Shown here piece by piece: positions 26,214-34,641 of a DNA stretch of 64,000 bases. The position numbers and the translations under genes were made by a program. Under the pieces are notes generated by a model, which made no database searches, was not told the DNA's origin, and saw only the letters and a list, made by a program, of their open reading frames with translations. The stretch spans positions 1 to 64,000 of the forward strand of contig JAAYDW010000047.1 in NCBI GenBank assembly GCA_012729055.1, written 5' to 3'. Position 1 is the stretch's first letter. The number at the start of each line of letters is the position of its first letter. This DNA comes from Deltaproteobacteria bacterium (GTDB lineage: Bacteria > Desulfobacterota > Syntrophia > Syntrophales > Smithellaceae).

Positions 26214-27068
26214 TTATTTCTTGTGGGTTTCCTGCCATTGGCGGGAATTGGGAAAAAACAATGCCGATCCGTACTTGTCTTTTCCGAAATCACGGATGAT
26301 CAACTGTCCCTTTTCCGGTGAGGTCAGCCATTGGACGAACATCATTGTGTCCTTGTGATTGACGTTGGGAAATTTCTTTGGATTCACCGGAATCAAGGAT
26401 ATGAAATTCAGCAGAGCTTCGTCGCCTTCCACGAGAACCACCAGACGGATGGAATCTTTCAATGACAGATAAGTGGCCCGGTCGATCACGGTGTATGCCG
26501 ACTGCCGATTCGCGTATTTCAGCGTCGAGACGTTTCCTTCCGCACCCTTTTCGTAAATGATGTACCAGGCGCCCTGCGGCTTCACTCCGACTTTCTTCCA
26601 GAGCTCCATTTCCGCAACGTGCGTGCCCGATTTGTCGCCGCGGCTGATGAACTTCATGCCCCTGTCCTGAATCCTTTTCAAAGCATCCCCGACCGACGTC
26701 ATGCCCCGAATGCCGGCAAGATCATCCGGATGTCCGACGATCACAAAATCGTTGTACATCAGGGGAATTCTTTCCGTACCGAAACCGTCGGCAATAAATT
26801 TCTCCTCCAGAGATTTTGCATGGGCCATCACCAGATCAATCTGGCCTTTCGTCGCGATTTTCAGGGCGGCGCCGGTTCCCGCGCCGACGTGGCGCACGCG
26901 GATGCCCGTTTCCTTCTCAAATTGATCTTCCAGCGTTCCGACAATTCCCGAATCGATCGGACCGATCGTGCTGGACAGGAAAACAAACTTGTCTCCGTCT
27001 GCGGCCACGGCCAAAGAGGCCCACAGCACTAACAGCAATACTAAGCCTTTGCCAATAGTAACCCTCAT
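26214..27068 (-). CDS. Second TupA-like periplasmic binding protein with altered ligand motif
   Basis: A 284-residue paralogue of the adjacent TupA with the same overall fold and a signal peptide ending near residue 22. The second ligand loop SRGDKSGTHVAE is conserved. The first loop reads LSSTIGPIDSGIV in place of the TTTSTQDSGLL form, so oxyanion contacts differ. It lies 15 bases upstream of tupA in the same operon with only one permease and ATPase, so both binding proteins probably dock on the same transporter. Possible ligands are tungstate at another affinity, molybdate or another oxyanion; this is not resolved by sequence. Confidence 0.8.
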   Translation of the reverse strand: MRVTIGKGLVLLLVLWASLAVAADGDKFVFLSSTIGPIDSGIVGTLEDQFEKETGIRVRHVGAGTGAALKIATKGQIDLVMAHAKSLEEKFIADGFGTERIPLMYNDFVIVGHPDDLAGIRGMTSVGDALKRIQDRGMKFISRGDKSGTHVAEMELWKKVGVKPQGAWYIIYEKGAEGNVSTLKYANRQSAYTVIDRATYLSLKDSIRLVVLVEGDEALLNFISLIPVNPKKFPNVNHKDTMMFVQWLTSPEKGQLIIRDFGKDKYGSALFFPNSRQWQETHKK

Positions 27069-27097
27069 CTAAACACTCCTTTCGCCAGTCGTAATTT

Positions 27098-28009
27098 TCA
27101 AGAATGAAGGATTTTTCCGGCATCCTTAAAATTGTAATTTCCGATTTTCTCGACGCGCTTTTTGAACGGCTCCGATTGGAGAGTTTCGACAAAAGCCTGC
27201 AATTCCGGACGGAAAAACGTGTCTCTGTCGAGAATCATGTCAAAGCGCTCGCCGGTCAGCGGCAAAAAGTTCAGATCCAGAATTTTAGCCACGGCGGCCG
27301 ACGCGATGCCGACCTTTGCCTCTCCCGCGATCAGCGCCAGCCCCACTTCAAAGTGGGTGTATACTTCATTATCGTAACCGGGAATATCCCCGCCGGGGAT
27401 ATTGCGATTTTTCAGCTCGTAATCCAGGAAAATCCGGATGCCCGATCCCCGCTGTCGGTTGACGAACCGCATGTGTTTGCGGGCAAGGCTTTCCCATCCC
27501 TTAAATTTTTCTTCGGCGGTTTTCGCCGTCAGGAAGCCGATTTCGCGGTAAAACAAATTAACCACCACCGGAGAATGGTCGGGACAGTATTGCTTCAGAT
27601 ACGGCACGTTGTATTCGCCTGTGTCGGGATCGTATAAGTGGGAAAAGGCGATATCCGTCAATCCCGTATTGAGCGCTTCCAGACCATTGATGCTGCCGGT
27701 ACTGGCGGAAAAGATATTAAAGGCCGGATGTTCCTTTTTAATTGCCGTTAAAAGCATATCCAGCACCGGATCATTACTGCCTGCAGCCAAGAGCGACCCG
27801 CCGATGGAGTCGATCTTTTTCTTTGCCTGCTGAAGACTGCCGTGCGCGCTTTTTTCAATCCACTCATCTATCATCTTAGCGGGAAATATCCATTTGCCCG
27901 TCACGCGCGTGCAGGGAATTTTCCCGGCCTTGATCAGCATGTAAACCTGTTTTTCATGAATATCCAGATACCTGGCAACTTCTTTTGTGTTCATGAACTC
28001 GCTGGACAT
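27098..28009 (-). CDS. HTH_17-type DNA-binding regulator with periplasmic-binding-like sensor domain
   Basis: About 303 residues. Residues 5-60 form an excisionase/MerR-like winged helix (MNTKEVARYLDIHEKQVYML, then IPCTRVTGKWIFP). The rest resembles a type-2 periplasmic binding fold (PBP_like), seen in regulators next to molybdate and tungstate genes. AAGGGAG lies just before the ATG at 28009; a longer frame to 28105 is rejected. It is the first gene of the tungstate operon, which suggests autoregulation by the oxyanion. It is distinct from the known TunR and ModE regulators, which have other DNA-binding domains. Confidence 0.8.
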   Translation of the reverse strand: MSSEFMNTKEVARYLDIHEKQVYMLIKAGKIPCTRVTGKWIFPAKMIDEWIEKSAHGSLQQAKKKIDSIGGSLLAAGSNDPVLDMLLTAIKKEHPAFNIFSASTGSINGLEALNTGLTDIAFSHLYDPDTGEYNVPYLKQYCPDHSPVVVNLFYREIGFLTAKTAEEKFKGWESLARKHMRFVNRQRGSGIRIFLDYELKNRNIPGGDIPGYDNEVYTHFEVGLALIAGEAKVGIASAAVAKILDLNFLPLTGERFDMILDRDTFFRPELQAFVETLQSEPFKKRVEKIGNYNFKDAGKILHS

Positions 28010-28348
28010 ACAAACTCCCTTCTTAACGTTGCGTTTGATAAAACATATCCGTCTTTTTTTCAAGAATATTATTCCATATTCCAACTTTCTATTACTTAAT
28101 ATCATTGATGTGGGTAAATATTATCCACCCGGTTCTTTTCGATACGCCGATTCTACCCAAAACATATAAATTATAAAAGTATTGTTTTCATTAATGATTG
28201 TATATGGCCGTAAAAGCATCGGTTTACGTCATTCACTTATTCTGGCATAAAACTTGATAAAAACGTTTTACCGAGAAAGAAAACAAATTTTGCAGTAGCA
28301 GGGTGTTTTGCATTTCGGCGATCGTCCGCTTATGATAAAGAAAGGTTA
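28010..28348. promoter_or_regulatory. Divergent AT-rich control region between tungstate operon and efflux operon
   Basis: A 339-base region without a gene, clearly AT-rich compared with its surroundings. It holds an imperfect 19-base palindrome (28110-28128), a short palindrome GAATA-T-TATTC near 28064-28074, and a candidate plus-strand promoter TTTACG (28223-28228) with CATAAA (28246-28251), spacing 17. No clean promoter for the minus-strand regulator could be singled out. Confidence 0.5.
28110..28128. promoter_or_regulatory. Candidate operator palindrome
   Basis: GTGGGTAA-ATA-TTATCCAC has two eight-base arms that match at seven of eight positions. It lies about 100 bases before the regulator start and 220 bases before the TolC gene. 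Binding by the operon regulator is an inference. Confidence 0.45.
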
Positions 28349-29653
28349 ATGTTCCGACTCATTGGTTTGAAAAAAATGCAAAAAAAGATTTTATTGATTG
28401 TTATTTTAATATTTTTGAGCGCTTACGATCTATCCGCTGCCGACGCGATTCGACCGGGCGATGTCCTTACGCTCCAGCAGTGTATCGACATCGCGCTGGC
28501 CAATCATCCTGCAATCGCCGCCGCTGCGGGCGTTATCCGTCAGTCCGACAGCCGGGTCGGCCAGGCGCGCTCAGGCTTTTATCCCCGGATTACATTCAAG
28601 TCCGGCTATTCCCGGAACGCTCCCGTCTCCACCGCACAAGTAACCGATCAGTATAATTATTACTCCAATGCGCTGAGCCTCAATCAGACCCTCTTCGATT
28701 TCGGCAAAACGGCCGCTGCGGTGGACATTCAGAAGCTTGCCAAACAATCCGCCGAGGCGGATTACCAGGATACGGCCGGACTGCTGGTACTGAGCGTCAA
28801 GGCAGCTTTCTACGCCCTGCACAAAGCCAAAATGAGCCTCACGGTTGCGCAGGAAACCGTCAAACAGTTTCAAAAGCATTTGGACATCGCCAAAGCCTTT
28901 TTTGAAACGGGCAAGAATTCGAAAATCGATGTGACGAGCGCGGAAGTCAACCTTACCAATGCGCGTATCCAACTCATCTCCGCGCAAAACAGCCTGCGCG
29001 TCACCCGGGCGGATCTCAACACAGCCATGGGGCTAACGGCCGCGCCCGAATATGATGTCCGGGAAGAATTTTTCCTGGCAGCCCAGGACCTGTCCTTGGA
29101 ATCGGCCCTGGACCGGGCATATGAAAACCGTCCGGATTATCTTTCCTTGAGACTGAAACGGGAAGCTCTGGAAAGAAGCGTCGATCTCAACAAAAAAGAT
29201 TATCTCCCCGTTCTTTCCGGCAATGCCGACTACGGCTATTCGGGAACCGACACCTCCATCGGCAGATCCTGGACCGTCGGCGTCGCCCTCACCTTCCCTC
29301 TGTTTACCGGACTTTCCACCAAATATGCCGTGGATGAGGCCAGGGCTAATCTGGATATCGCTCGCGCCAATGAAGAATCGCTCCGGCAGAAGATCTTTCT
29401 GGAGGTGCAGACCGCCTACCTCAACCGCCACGAGGCTTTCGAACGGATTGAGGCCGGCCGGATGATCGTAAGGCAAGCGGAGGAAACCCTCGAACTGGCC
29501 AGCGGACGGTACGCCACGGGCGTGGGCAGTTCCATCGAAATCACGGATGCCATGATTAAACTCAACAACGCCAAAATGACGCACATTTCCGCCCTGTCCG
29601 ATTTCAAAATCGCCGAGGCCGAACTCGAAAAAGCCATGGGAGCGCAAAGATGA
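28349..29653 (+). CDS. TolC-family outer-membrane efflux protein
   Basis: A 434-residue outer-membrane channel subunit. A signal peptide ends near residue 32. Two repeats of the OEP fold are visible: VLTLQQCIDIALANHPAIAA at the start of the first and a long amphipathic helix pair in each half, with FFETGKNSKIDVTSAEVNLT and RYATGVGSSIEITDAMIKLN marking equivalent positions. It opens an efflux operon and overlaps the adaptor gene by four bases. AAAGG stands close before the ATG at 28349; a second ATG at 28376 is possible. Confidence 0.9.
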   Translation: MFRLIGLKKMQKKILLIVILIFLSAYDLSAADAIRPGDVLTLQQCIDIALANHPAIAAAAGVIRQSDSRVGQARSGFYPRITFKSGYSRNAPVSTAQVTDQYNYYSNALSLNQTLFDFGKTAAAVDIQKLAKQSAEADYQDTAGLLVLSVKAAFYALHKAKMSLTVAQETVKQFQKHLDIAKAFFETGKNSKIDVTSAEVNLTNARIQLISAQNSLRVTRADLNTAMGLTAAPEYDVREEFFLAAQDLSLESALDRAYENRPDYLSLRLKREALERSVDLNKKDYLPVLSGNADYGYSGTDTSIGRSWTVGVALTFPLFTGLSTKYAVDEARANLDIARANEESLRQKIFLEVQTAYLNRHEAFERIEAGRMIVRQAEETLELASGRYATGVGSSIEITDAMIKLNNAKMTHISALSDFKIAEAELEKAMGAQR

Positions 29654-30813
29654 AAAAAATAATCCTTCCGGCCGTTGCGTTGCTGATCGTGATTGCGGCG
29701 GTTTTTTTCTTTTTCACAAAGAACAACGCGGCGCCCCAGTACGTCACCGAGCCTGTCGGGCGCGGGAACATCCGCGCCACTGTGAGCGCCACGGGCACCG
29801 TCAGCGCCGTAACCACCGTCCTCGTCGGCACGCAGGTTTCCGGCACCATCAAACAACTTTTTGCGGATTATAATTCGGCGGTGCGCCAGGGCCAGCTCCT
29901 GGCCCAGATCGATCCCGCCTCGTTTGAGGCCCAGGAGGAACAGGCCGCAGCCAGCCTCTCGTTGGCCAGGGCCAACCTGGAAAAATCGGAAGTGGCGGTG
30001 CGCGATACGCGAAACGCCTGGGAAAGAAACAAAGTTCTCTACGGAAAAAATTTCGTCTCCAAAAGCGATCTCGAGGCCTCGGAAACAAGCTACCTTTCGG
30101 CGCTGGCGCAGGTCAAGGCGTCCCGCGCTCAGGTTGACCAGGCGCAGGCGGCGTTGAAGCTCGCCCGGACCAACCTGCGCAATACACGGATTCTTTCTCC
30201 TGTGAACGGAACAGTCATCTCCCGCAGCATCGACGTGGGACAAACCGTCGCGGCCAGTTTCCAGACGCCGACGCTCTTCACCATCGCCCAGGATCTGAAA
30301 AAAATGCAGATCGTGACAAGCGTCGATGAAGCGGATATCGGCAGAATCCGGACAGATCAGCCGGTGTCCTTCACCGTGGATGCTTATGCGGATCAGGCGT
30401 TTCAGGGCAACGTTTCCGAAATCCGCAATGCGCCCACCACGGTTTCCAATGTCGTGACGTATGAAGTGATCGTCAAGGTGGACAATCCCGAATTGAAGCT
30501 CAAACCCGGCATGACCGCCAATGTGTCGATTGTCATTTCCGACAAGAAAGACATCCTGCGGATTCCCAATGCCGCCCTGCGCGTTAAAATCCAAACTCCA
30601 GAGTCGGCAGCCGCAGCGCCGCGGGGAACCGGCGTCTGGCTGCTGGAAAACACTCAGCCCAGGAGGGTCCTTCTTTCGACCGGCATCAGCGACAACCGTT
30701 TCACGGAAGTTCTCTCGGGCAATCTTACGGAAGGTTCGGCGGTCATTGTTGAAGTCCGGGACAATGCAAAAAAGACGTCGGCCCGCTCCGGCCCGCCCGG
30801 CCCGAGGTTTTAG
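29650..30813 (+). CDS. macA: Periplasmic adaptor (membrane fusion protein), MacA-like
   Basis: A 387-residue HlyD/MacA-type adaptor linking an inner-membrane ABC transporter to the TolC-like channel. It has a single N-terminal anchor helix (residues 4-22), a lipoyl half-motif GTQVSGTIKQLFADYNSAVR, a long coiled-coil hairpin (about 95-165), a second lipoyl half NTRILSPVNGTVISRSIDVG, and beta-barrel segments. It overlaps tolC by ATGA. An ATPase gene and a permease gene follow. Confidence 0.9.
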   Translation: MKKIILPAVALLIVIAAVFFFFTKNNAAPQYVTEPVGRGNIRATVSATGTVSAVTTVLVGTQVSGTIKQLFADYNSAVRQGQLLAQIDPASFEAQEEQAAASLSLARANLEKSEVAVRDTRNAWERNKVLYGKNFVSKSDLEASETSYLSALAQVKASRAQVDQAQAALKLARTNLRNTRILSPVNGTVISRSIDVGQTVAASFQTPTLFTIAQDLKKMQIVTSVDEADIGRIRTDQPVSFTVDAYADQAFQGNVSEIRNAPTTVSNVVTYEVIVKVDNPELKLKPGMTANVSIVISDKKDILRIPNAALRVKIQTPESAAAAPRGTGVWLLENTQPRRVLLSTGISDNRFTEVLSGNLTEGSAVIVEVRDNAKKTSARSGPPGPRF

Positions 30814-30814
30814 C

Positions 30815-31507
30815 ATGACGGCGCTTATCGAAACGGATCAACTGGAAAAACGCTACGAGGTCGGCGACAGCGTGGTGCACGCGCTCGACTGCGTCTCGCT
30901 CAAGATTTTTCCCGGGGAATTCGTAGCAGTCATGGGGCCTTCCGGCTCCGGCAAATCCACCTTCATGAATGTCATCGGCTGCCTCGACGAACCGACGGCC
31001 GGCCGATACTTCCTCGACGGCATTGACGTGAGCCGGATGGACCGCGACGCGCTCGCGGAAATCCGCAACCGGAAAATCGGCTTCGTCTTTCAGGGATTCA
31101 ATCTCCTTTCCCGGACCTCTGCGCTGGAAAACGTCGAGGTCCCCCTGCTTTACGATAAAACGCATCCGAAAGACCGCCCCAACAGGGCCAGGGAAGCGTT
31201 GAAACTCCTGGGCCTCGAAGGAAGAATGCATCATCATCCCAACCAACTTTCAGGCGGTCAGCAGCAGCGGGTGGCCATCGCCCGCGCGCTGGTCAATGAC
31301 GCGCCCCTGCTTCTGGCCGACGAACCGACGGGAAATCTGGACACCAAAACGAGCGTTGAGATCATGGAGCTGTTTGTCCGGCTCAATAAAGAGAAAAAAA
31401 TCACCATTGTTCTGGTCACCCACGAACCGGATATTTCCGCCTACAGCAGGCGCATCATCCGCTTCCTGGACGGTCGGATCGTCAGCGACAGGGAAAACCG
31501 GCCATGA
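30815..31507 (+). CDS. MacB-type ABC exporter ATPase subunit
   Basis: A 230-residue ATPase of the LolD/MacB class, with Walker A GPSGSGKST, signature LSGGQQQRVAIARAL, Walker B LLADEPTGNLD and switch VTHEPDISAYS. In Escherichia coli MacB this domain is fused to the permease, while here it is a separate polypeptide. The start at 30815 follows the adaptor stop by one base, and the stop overlaps the permease start. Confidence 0.92.
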   Translation: MTALIETDQLEKRYEVGDSVVHALDCVSLKIFPGEFVAVMGPSGSGKSTFMNVIGCLDEPTAGRYFLDGIDVSRMDRDALAEIRNRKIGFVFQGFNLLSRTSALENVEVPLLYDKTHPKDRPNRAREALKLLGLEGRMHHHPNQLSGGQQQRVAIARALVNDAPLLLADEPTGNLDTKTSVEIMELFVRLNKEKKITIVLVTHEPDISAYSRRIIRFLDGRIVSDRENRP

Positions 31508-32733
31508 TCCATCTTCCCGCTACGCTCAAAATCTCTCTGCGCGCCCTGCGCGTCAACAAAATGCGTTCGGCACTGACCATGCTGGGCATCATCATCGGCG
31601 TCGCCGCCGTCATCACCATGCTTGCGGTCGGCAAAGGCGCCAGCAACAAGATTTCCGAACAAATCGCCACCATCGGCAGCAACCTGATCATCGTCATTCC
31701 CGGTTCGACGACCACAAGCGGCATCCGCCTGGGCAGCGGAACGTACCAGAACCTGACCATCGCCGATTCTGATGCCATCAAACACGAATGCTCGGCGGTG
31801 GCCACAACAGCGCCTATTTTAAGCGGCAGCGCTCAGGTCGTTTACGGAAACCAGAACTGGGCGTCTATCGTCTTCGGCACGGATGAAAACATCCTCGAGG
31901 TGCGCGAATGGACGCTGGCTTCCGGACGGAACTTCTACGAGCAGGAAATTCGCGGCGCGGCCAAGGTCTGTCTTCTGGGTCGGACCGTCGCGGAAAATCT
32001 TTTCAGCAACGATGATCCGATCTCCAAAACCATCCGCATCAAGAAAGTGCCGTTCACCGTTGTCGGTCTTTTGGAATCGAAAGGCCAATCCATGATGGGG
32101 CAGGATCAGGACGATGTGATTTATGTTCCGATCAGCGCCGCCCAGAGGAACCTCTTCGGCAGATACTTTCCCGGAACCGTGCGCTCGATCATGGTCAAGG
32201 CCGCAAGCACCGACGCGCTGGACCGCGCGGAAACGCAGATCCGCGAGCTGCTGCGCCAGAGGCATCGCCTGGGCCCCGGGCAGGAAGACGACTTTACCGT
32301 GCGCAACCTCACACAGATGATGCAGACGGCGGAACAGGCCTCGAGGGTCATGGCGCTGCTGCTCGCGGCTATTGCGTGTGTATCGCTTCTGGTGGGCGGC
32401 ATCGGCATCATGAACATCATGCTCGTCTCCGTCACGGAAAGAACGCGCGAGATCGGCATCCGCATGGCCGTCGGCGCCAAAACGTGGGACATCCGCATGC
32501 AGTTTATCATCGAAGCGCTGGTTCTCTCCCTCATCGGCGGCCTGATCGGCGTAGGACTGGGCATTTTGGTTGCGGAGCTTTTGTCCTTCCTGACCGCATG
32601 GACAATCCTCATTTCTCTGTATTCTGTCCTGCTGTCCTTTGGTTTCTCCGGCGTAGTCGGCATCTTCTTCGGATTTTATCCGGCGTATAAAGCGTCGCTC
32701 ATGAGCCCTATCGACGCGCTGCGTCACGAATAG
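31504..32733 (+). CDS. MacB-type ABC exporter permease subunit
   Basis: A 409-residue FtsX-like permease with four helices: one near residue 22-45, a large periplasmic MacB core domain, then three C-terminal helices. The family markers are NKMRSALTMLGIIIGVAAVI near the N-terminus and GGIGIMNIMLVSVTERTREI, then IGIRMAVGAK, near 295-330. With TolC, MacA and the separate ATPase it forms a tripartite export machine for antibiotics, lipopeptides or siderophore-like compounds; the substrate is not known. Confidence 0.92.
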   Translation: MIHLPATLKISLRALRVNKMRSALTMLGIIIGVAAVITMLAVGKGASNKISEQIATIGSNLIIVIPGSTTTSGIRLGSGTYQNLTIADSDAIKHECSAVATTAPILSGSAQVVYGNQNWASIVFGTDENILEVREWTLASGRNFYEQEIRGAAKVCLLGRTVAENLFSNDDPISKTIRIKKVPFTVVGLLESKGQSMMGQDQDDVIYVPISAAQRNLFGRYFPGTVRSIMVKAASTDALDRAETQIRELLRQRHRLGPGQEDDFTVRNLTQMMQTAEQASRVMALLLAAIACVSLLVGGIGIMNIMLVSVTERTREIGIRMAVGAKTWDIRMQFIIEALVLSLIGGLIGVGLGILVAELLSFLTAWTILISLYSVLLSFGFSGVVGIFFGFYPAYKASLMSPIDALRHE

Positions 32734-32876
32734 GATGTTCGATAAATATGTTGACCTGCGGTGACATTTACGGTAGGAATTTTTCCAATCCATTCAGCCT
32801 GAGACGGCAGGTCTTGCGGATGAAAACCATTGCAGACATCAACAAAATTTCAATAAACGGAGGCTAGAAAAAAATT

Positions 32877-33092
32877 ATGAGTATGGAAATCAAGGCCCCG
32901 ATGCCGGGGAAGATTGCCAGCATTCCGGTGAATGTCGGCAGCCAGGTGCAGGAAGATGAAGAAGTGATCATCATGGACGCCATGAAAATGGAAATTCCCG
33001 TCTACGCGCCGGGTGCGGGAACCATCAAGGAAATCAAAGTCAAGGTGGGAGATTCCGTAAACGAAGGCCAGGTGCTGGCCGTCCTCGAATAG
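32877..33092 (+). CDS. Free-standing biotin carboxyl carrier domain protein
   Basis: A 71-residue single-domain biotinyl carrier. The biotin attachment motif MDAMKME lies near residue 35, and the flanking half-lipoyl folds (APMPGKIASIPV, APGAGTIKEIKV) complete the domain. Such small carriers serve acyl-CoA carboxylases and sodium-pumping decarboxylases in anaerobes. No carboxylase subunit is adjacent, so its partner lies elsewhere. GGAGG precedes the ATG by about 13 bases, and a second ATG at 32883 has no better site. Confidence 0.9.
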   Translation: MSMEIKAPMPGKIASIPVNVGSQVQEDEEVIIMDAMKMEIPVYAPGAGTIKEIKVKVGDSVNEGQVLAVLE

Positions 33093-33117
33093 CGCAAAAC
33101 AAACCGATTGCCATCAG

Positions 33118-33162
33118 CAAACCCGTTGTCTTTGGTCCGACCAGGCAACGGGTTTGTTTTTT
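33118..33162 (+). terminator. Terminator after the biotin carrier gene
   Basis: An eleven-base perfect stem (33118-33128 with 33146-33156, containing AACCCGTTG) followed by a T-tract. Confidence 0.85.
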
Positions 33163-33175
33163 AGGCAGCCGGCCG

Positions 33176-34588
33176 TCATTGCCGCGAGGCTTTGAACCGT
33201 TCAAATTCCGACATCATGGCGTTGTATTGCCGGACAGCCTCATTGCGCCGAGCCATCCATTTATTATACACTTCCACGTAGTGCAGCTGGTAGCGTCTTT
33301 CAAGCCATTCCTGTTCGCCGCCGGTCAGATTGGTTTCCCCCGGAGATTTGTGGGGCAGAACGCTCTTGAACAGTTTTTCGCGGTTTCTTTCCAGGTCTTC
33401 GCGGGCTTCTTTATCCGGATTAATGGCGTGCGGGCTGCCGCCGATCTGCTCTAAAACCCATTTTTCAAATTTGACGCGGTCCAGCGTTCCATCGGGCCGC
33501 GACACCTGCATGTCCGTCCGCCAGTCCACGAAATAGACCTGGCCCCGGCCGTCCGCGTAGCAGTACACTTCGCGGGTCTGCGGACGCTGAATTTCCGGGC
33601 CGTCTGCGTCATGCGCGGAGGACACCGTGCCGTTGTGCAAATCGGCAATTCTGGACGCGGCGACGCAAAAGTTAAGATTCTGGCCGGCGCGGTACTGGAA
33701 AGTCGCCACGCCGACGACCTCTCCCCGCATATTGAAAAGCGGTCCGCCGCTGTTTCCAGGAGAAACGGGCGCGGTGATCTGAAGGAAGATCACTCCCTTT
33801 GGATTGCGCCGCACGGCGGAGACGATGCCGTCGGAAACGGTCTGTTCCAGTCCCAACGGGTTGCCGATGACTACGATCTTCTCGCCCGCCTCCGGTAAAA
33901 CCGCGCTCAGGCTCACCGGCCTGGATTCTTCCGGCGGCGCATCCGTGGCTGCCAGGACCAGATCTGCGTCCGGATCTTCCCGCAGGATTTGCCGGATACG
34001 GTAAACGGTCCCGCGCAGCGTTTTGATTTCCGCACGGTCCGGATGAGAAAGGACATGCTTGTTGGTGATGATGCGCCCGCTGCGATCAAGGAAAAATCCC
34101 GTTCCGACGCCGGCTCTGGTTTTGACAAGTACGATGCTTTCCCGGTGGGCCCGCGCAATGTCGGCAATCGACAGGCTGCGGACGGCAAAAGAGGTCTCGG
34201 AAACCGGCCGAAACGGGGCATCCGCAGGCGTCGATACAGAATCGGCCGGCGGCCGACCTTCGGACGGCGCCTCGTCGTCGGCATTCGATACGAGGACCTT
34301 TTTTTCGCTTTGAAAGAATTTCAGGAGCGGGGGCAGCGCGAAAGCATGCAGTAGCGTGATTACGATGACGACCGCACCGGTGTAAAGCACAAGCCGGTTG
34401 GCCGAAAAATTTCTTCCGGATCTGCGCGGAGGAGGCGGCGCCGGCGGGGCGGCGGCATCGGCCGGTTTCCTGGGCGAGTCGGAATCTTTCCGCCATTTAC
34501 TGTATATAATTCCGCATTTCGGGCACTCCGCCGCGCTGATAAAATCGTCGCGTTGCTTGCGCTCATAACCGCATTGAGGACAGATCAT
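33176..34588 (-). CDS. Membrane-anchored trypsin-like serine protease with N-terminal zinc ribbon
   Basis: About 470 residues. Residues 3-25 hold two CxxC pairs (CPQC, CPKC) of a zinc ribbon, followed by a Pro-rich linker and one transmembrane helix near 62-83. An S1C protease domain then covers about 145-340, with ITNKHVLSH (His), DADLVLA (Asp) and TAPVSPGNSGGPLFN (Ser). No PDZ domain is seen. The C-terminus is a charged region with a predicted coiled coil. The ATG at 34588 has GAGGAAATTCAGG upstream. The likely role is periplasmic proteolysis linked to a cytoplasmic metal-binding module. Confidence 0.85.
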   Translation of the reverse strand: MICPQCGYERKQRDDFISAAECPKCGIIYSKWRKDSDSPRKPADAAAPPAPPPPRRSGRNFSANRLVLYTGAVVIVITLLHAFALPPLLKFFQSEKKVLVSNADDEAPSEGRPPADSVSTPADAPFRPVSETSFAVRSLSIADIARAHRESIVLVKTRAGVGTGFFLDRSGRIITNKHVLSHPDRAEIKTLRGTVYRIRQILREDPDADLVLAATDAPPEESRPVSLSAVLPEAGEKIVVIGNPLGLEQTVSDGIVSAVRRNPKGVIFLQITAPVSPGNSGGPLFNMRGEVVGVATFQYRAGQNLNFCVAASRIADLHNGTVSSAHDADGPEIQRPQTREVYCYADGRGQVYFVDWRTDMQVSRPDGTLDRVKFEKWVLEQIGGSPHAINPDKEAREDLERNREKLFKSVLPHKSPGETNLTGGEQEWLERRYQLHYVEVYNKWMARRNEAVRQYNAMMSEFERFKASRQ

Positions 34589-34641
34589 CCTGAATTTCCT
34601 CGCATGATTGCAGAAATCAAGCAAACACCGAACCCGTCGCA

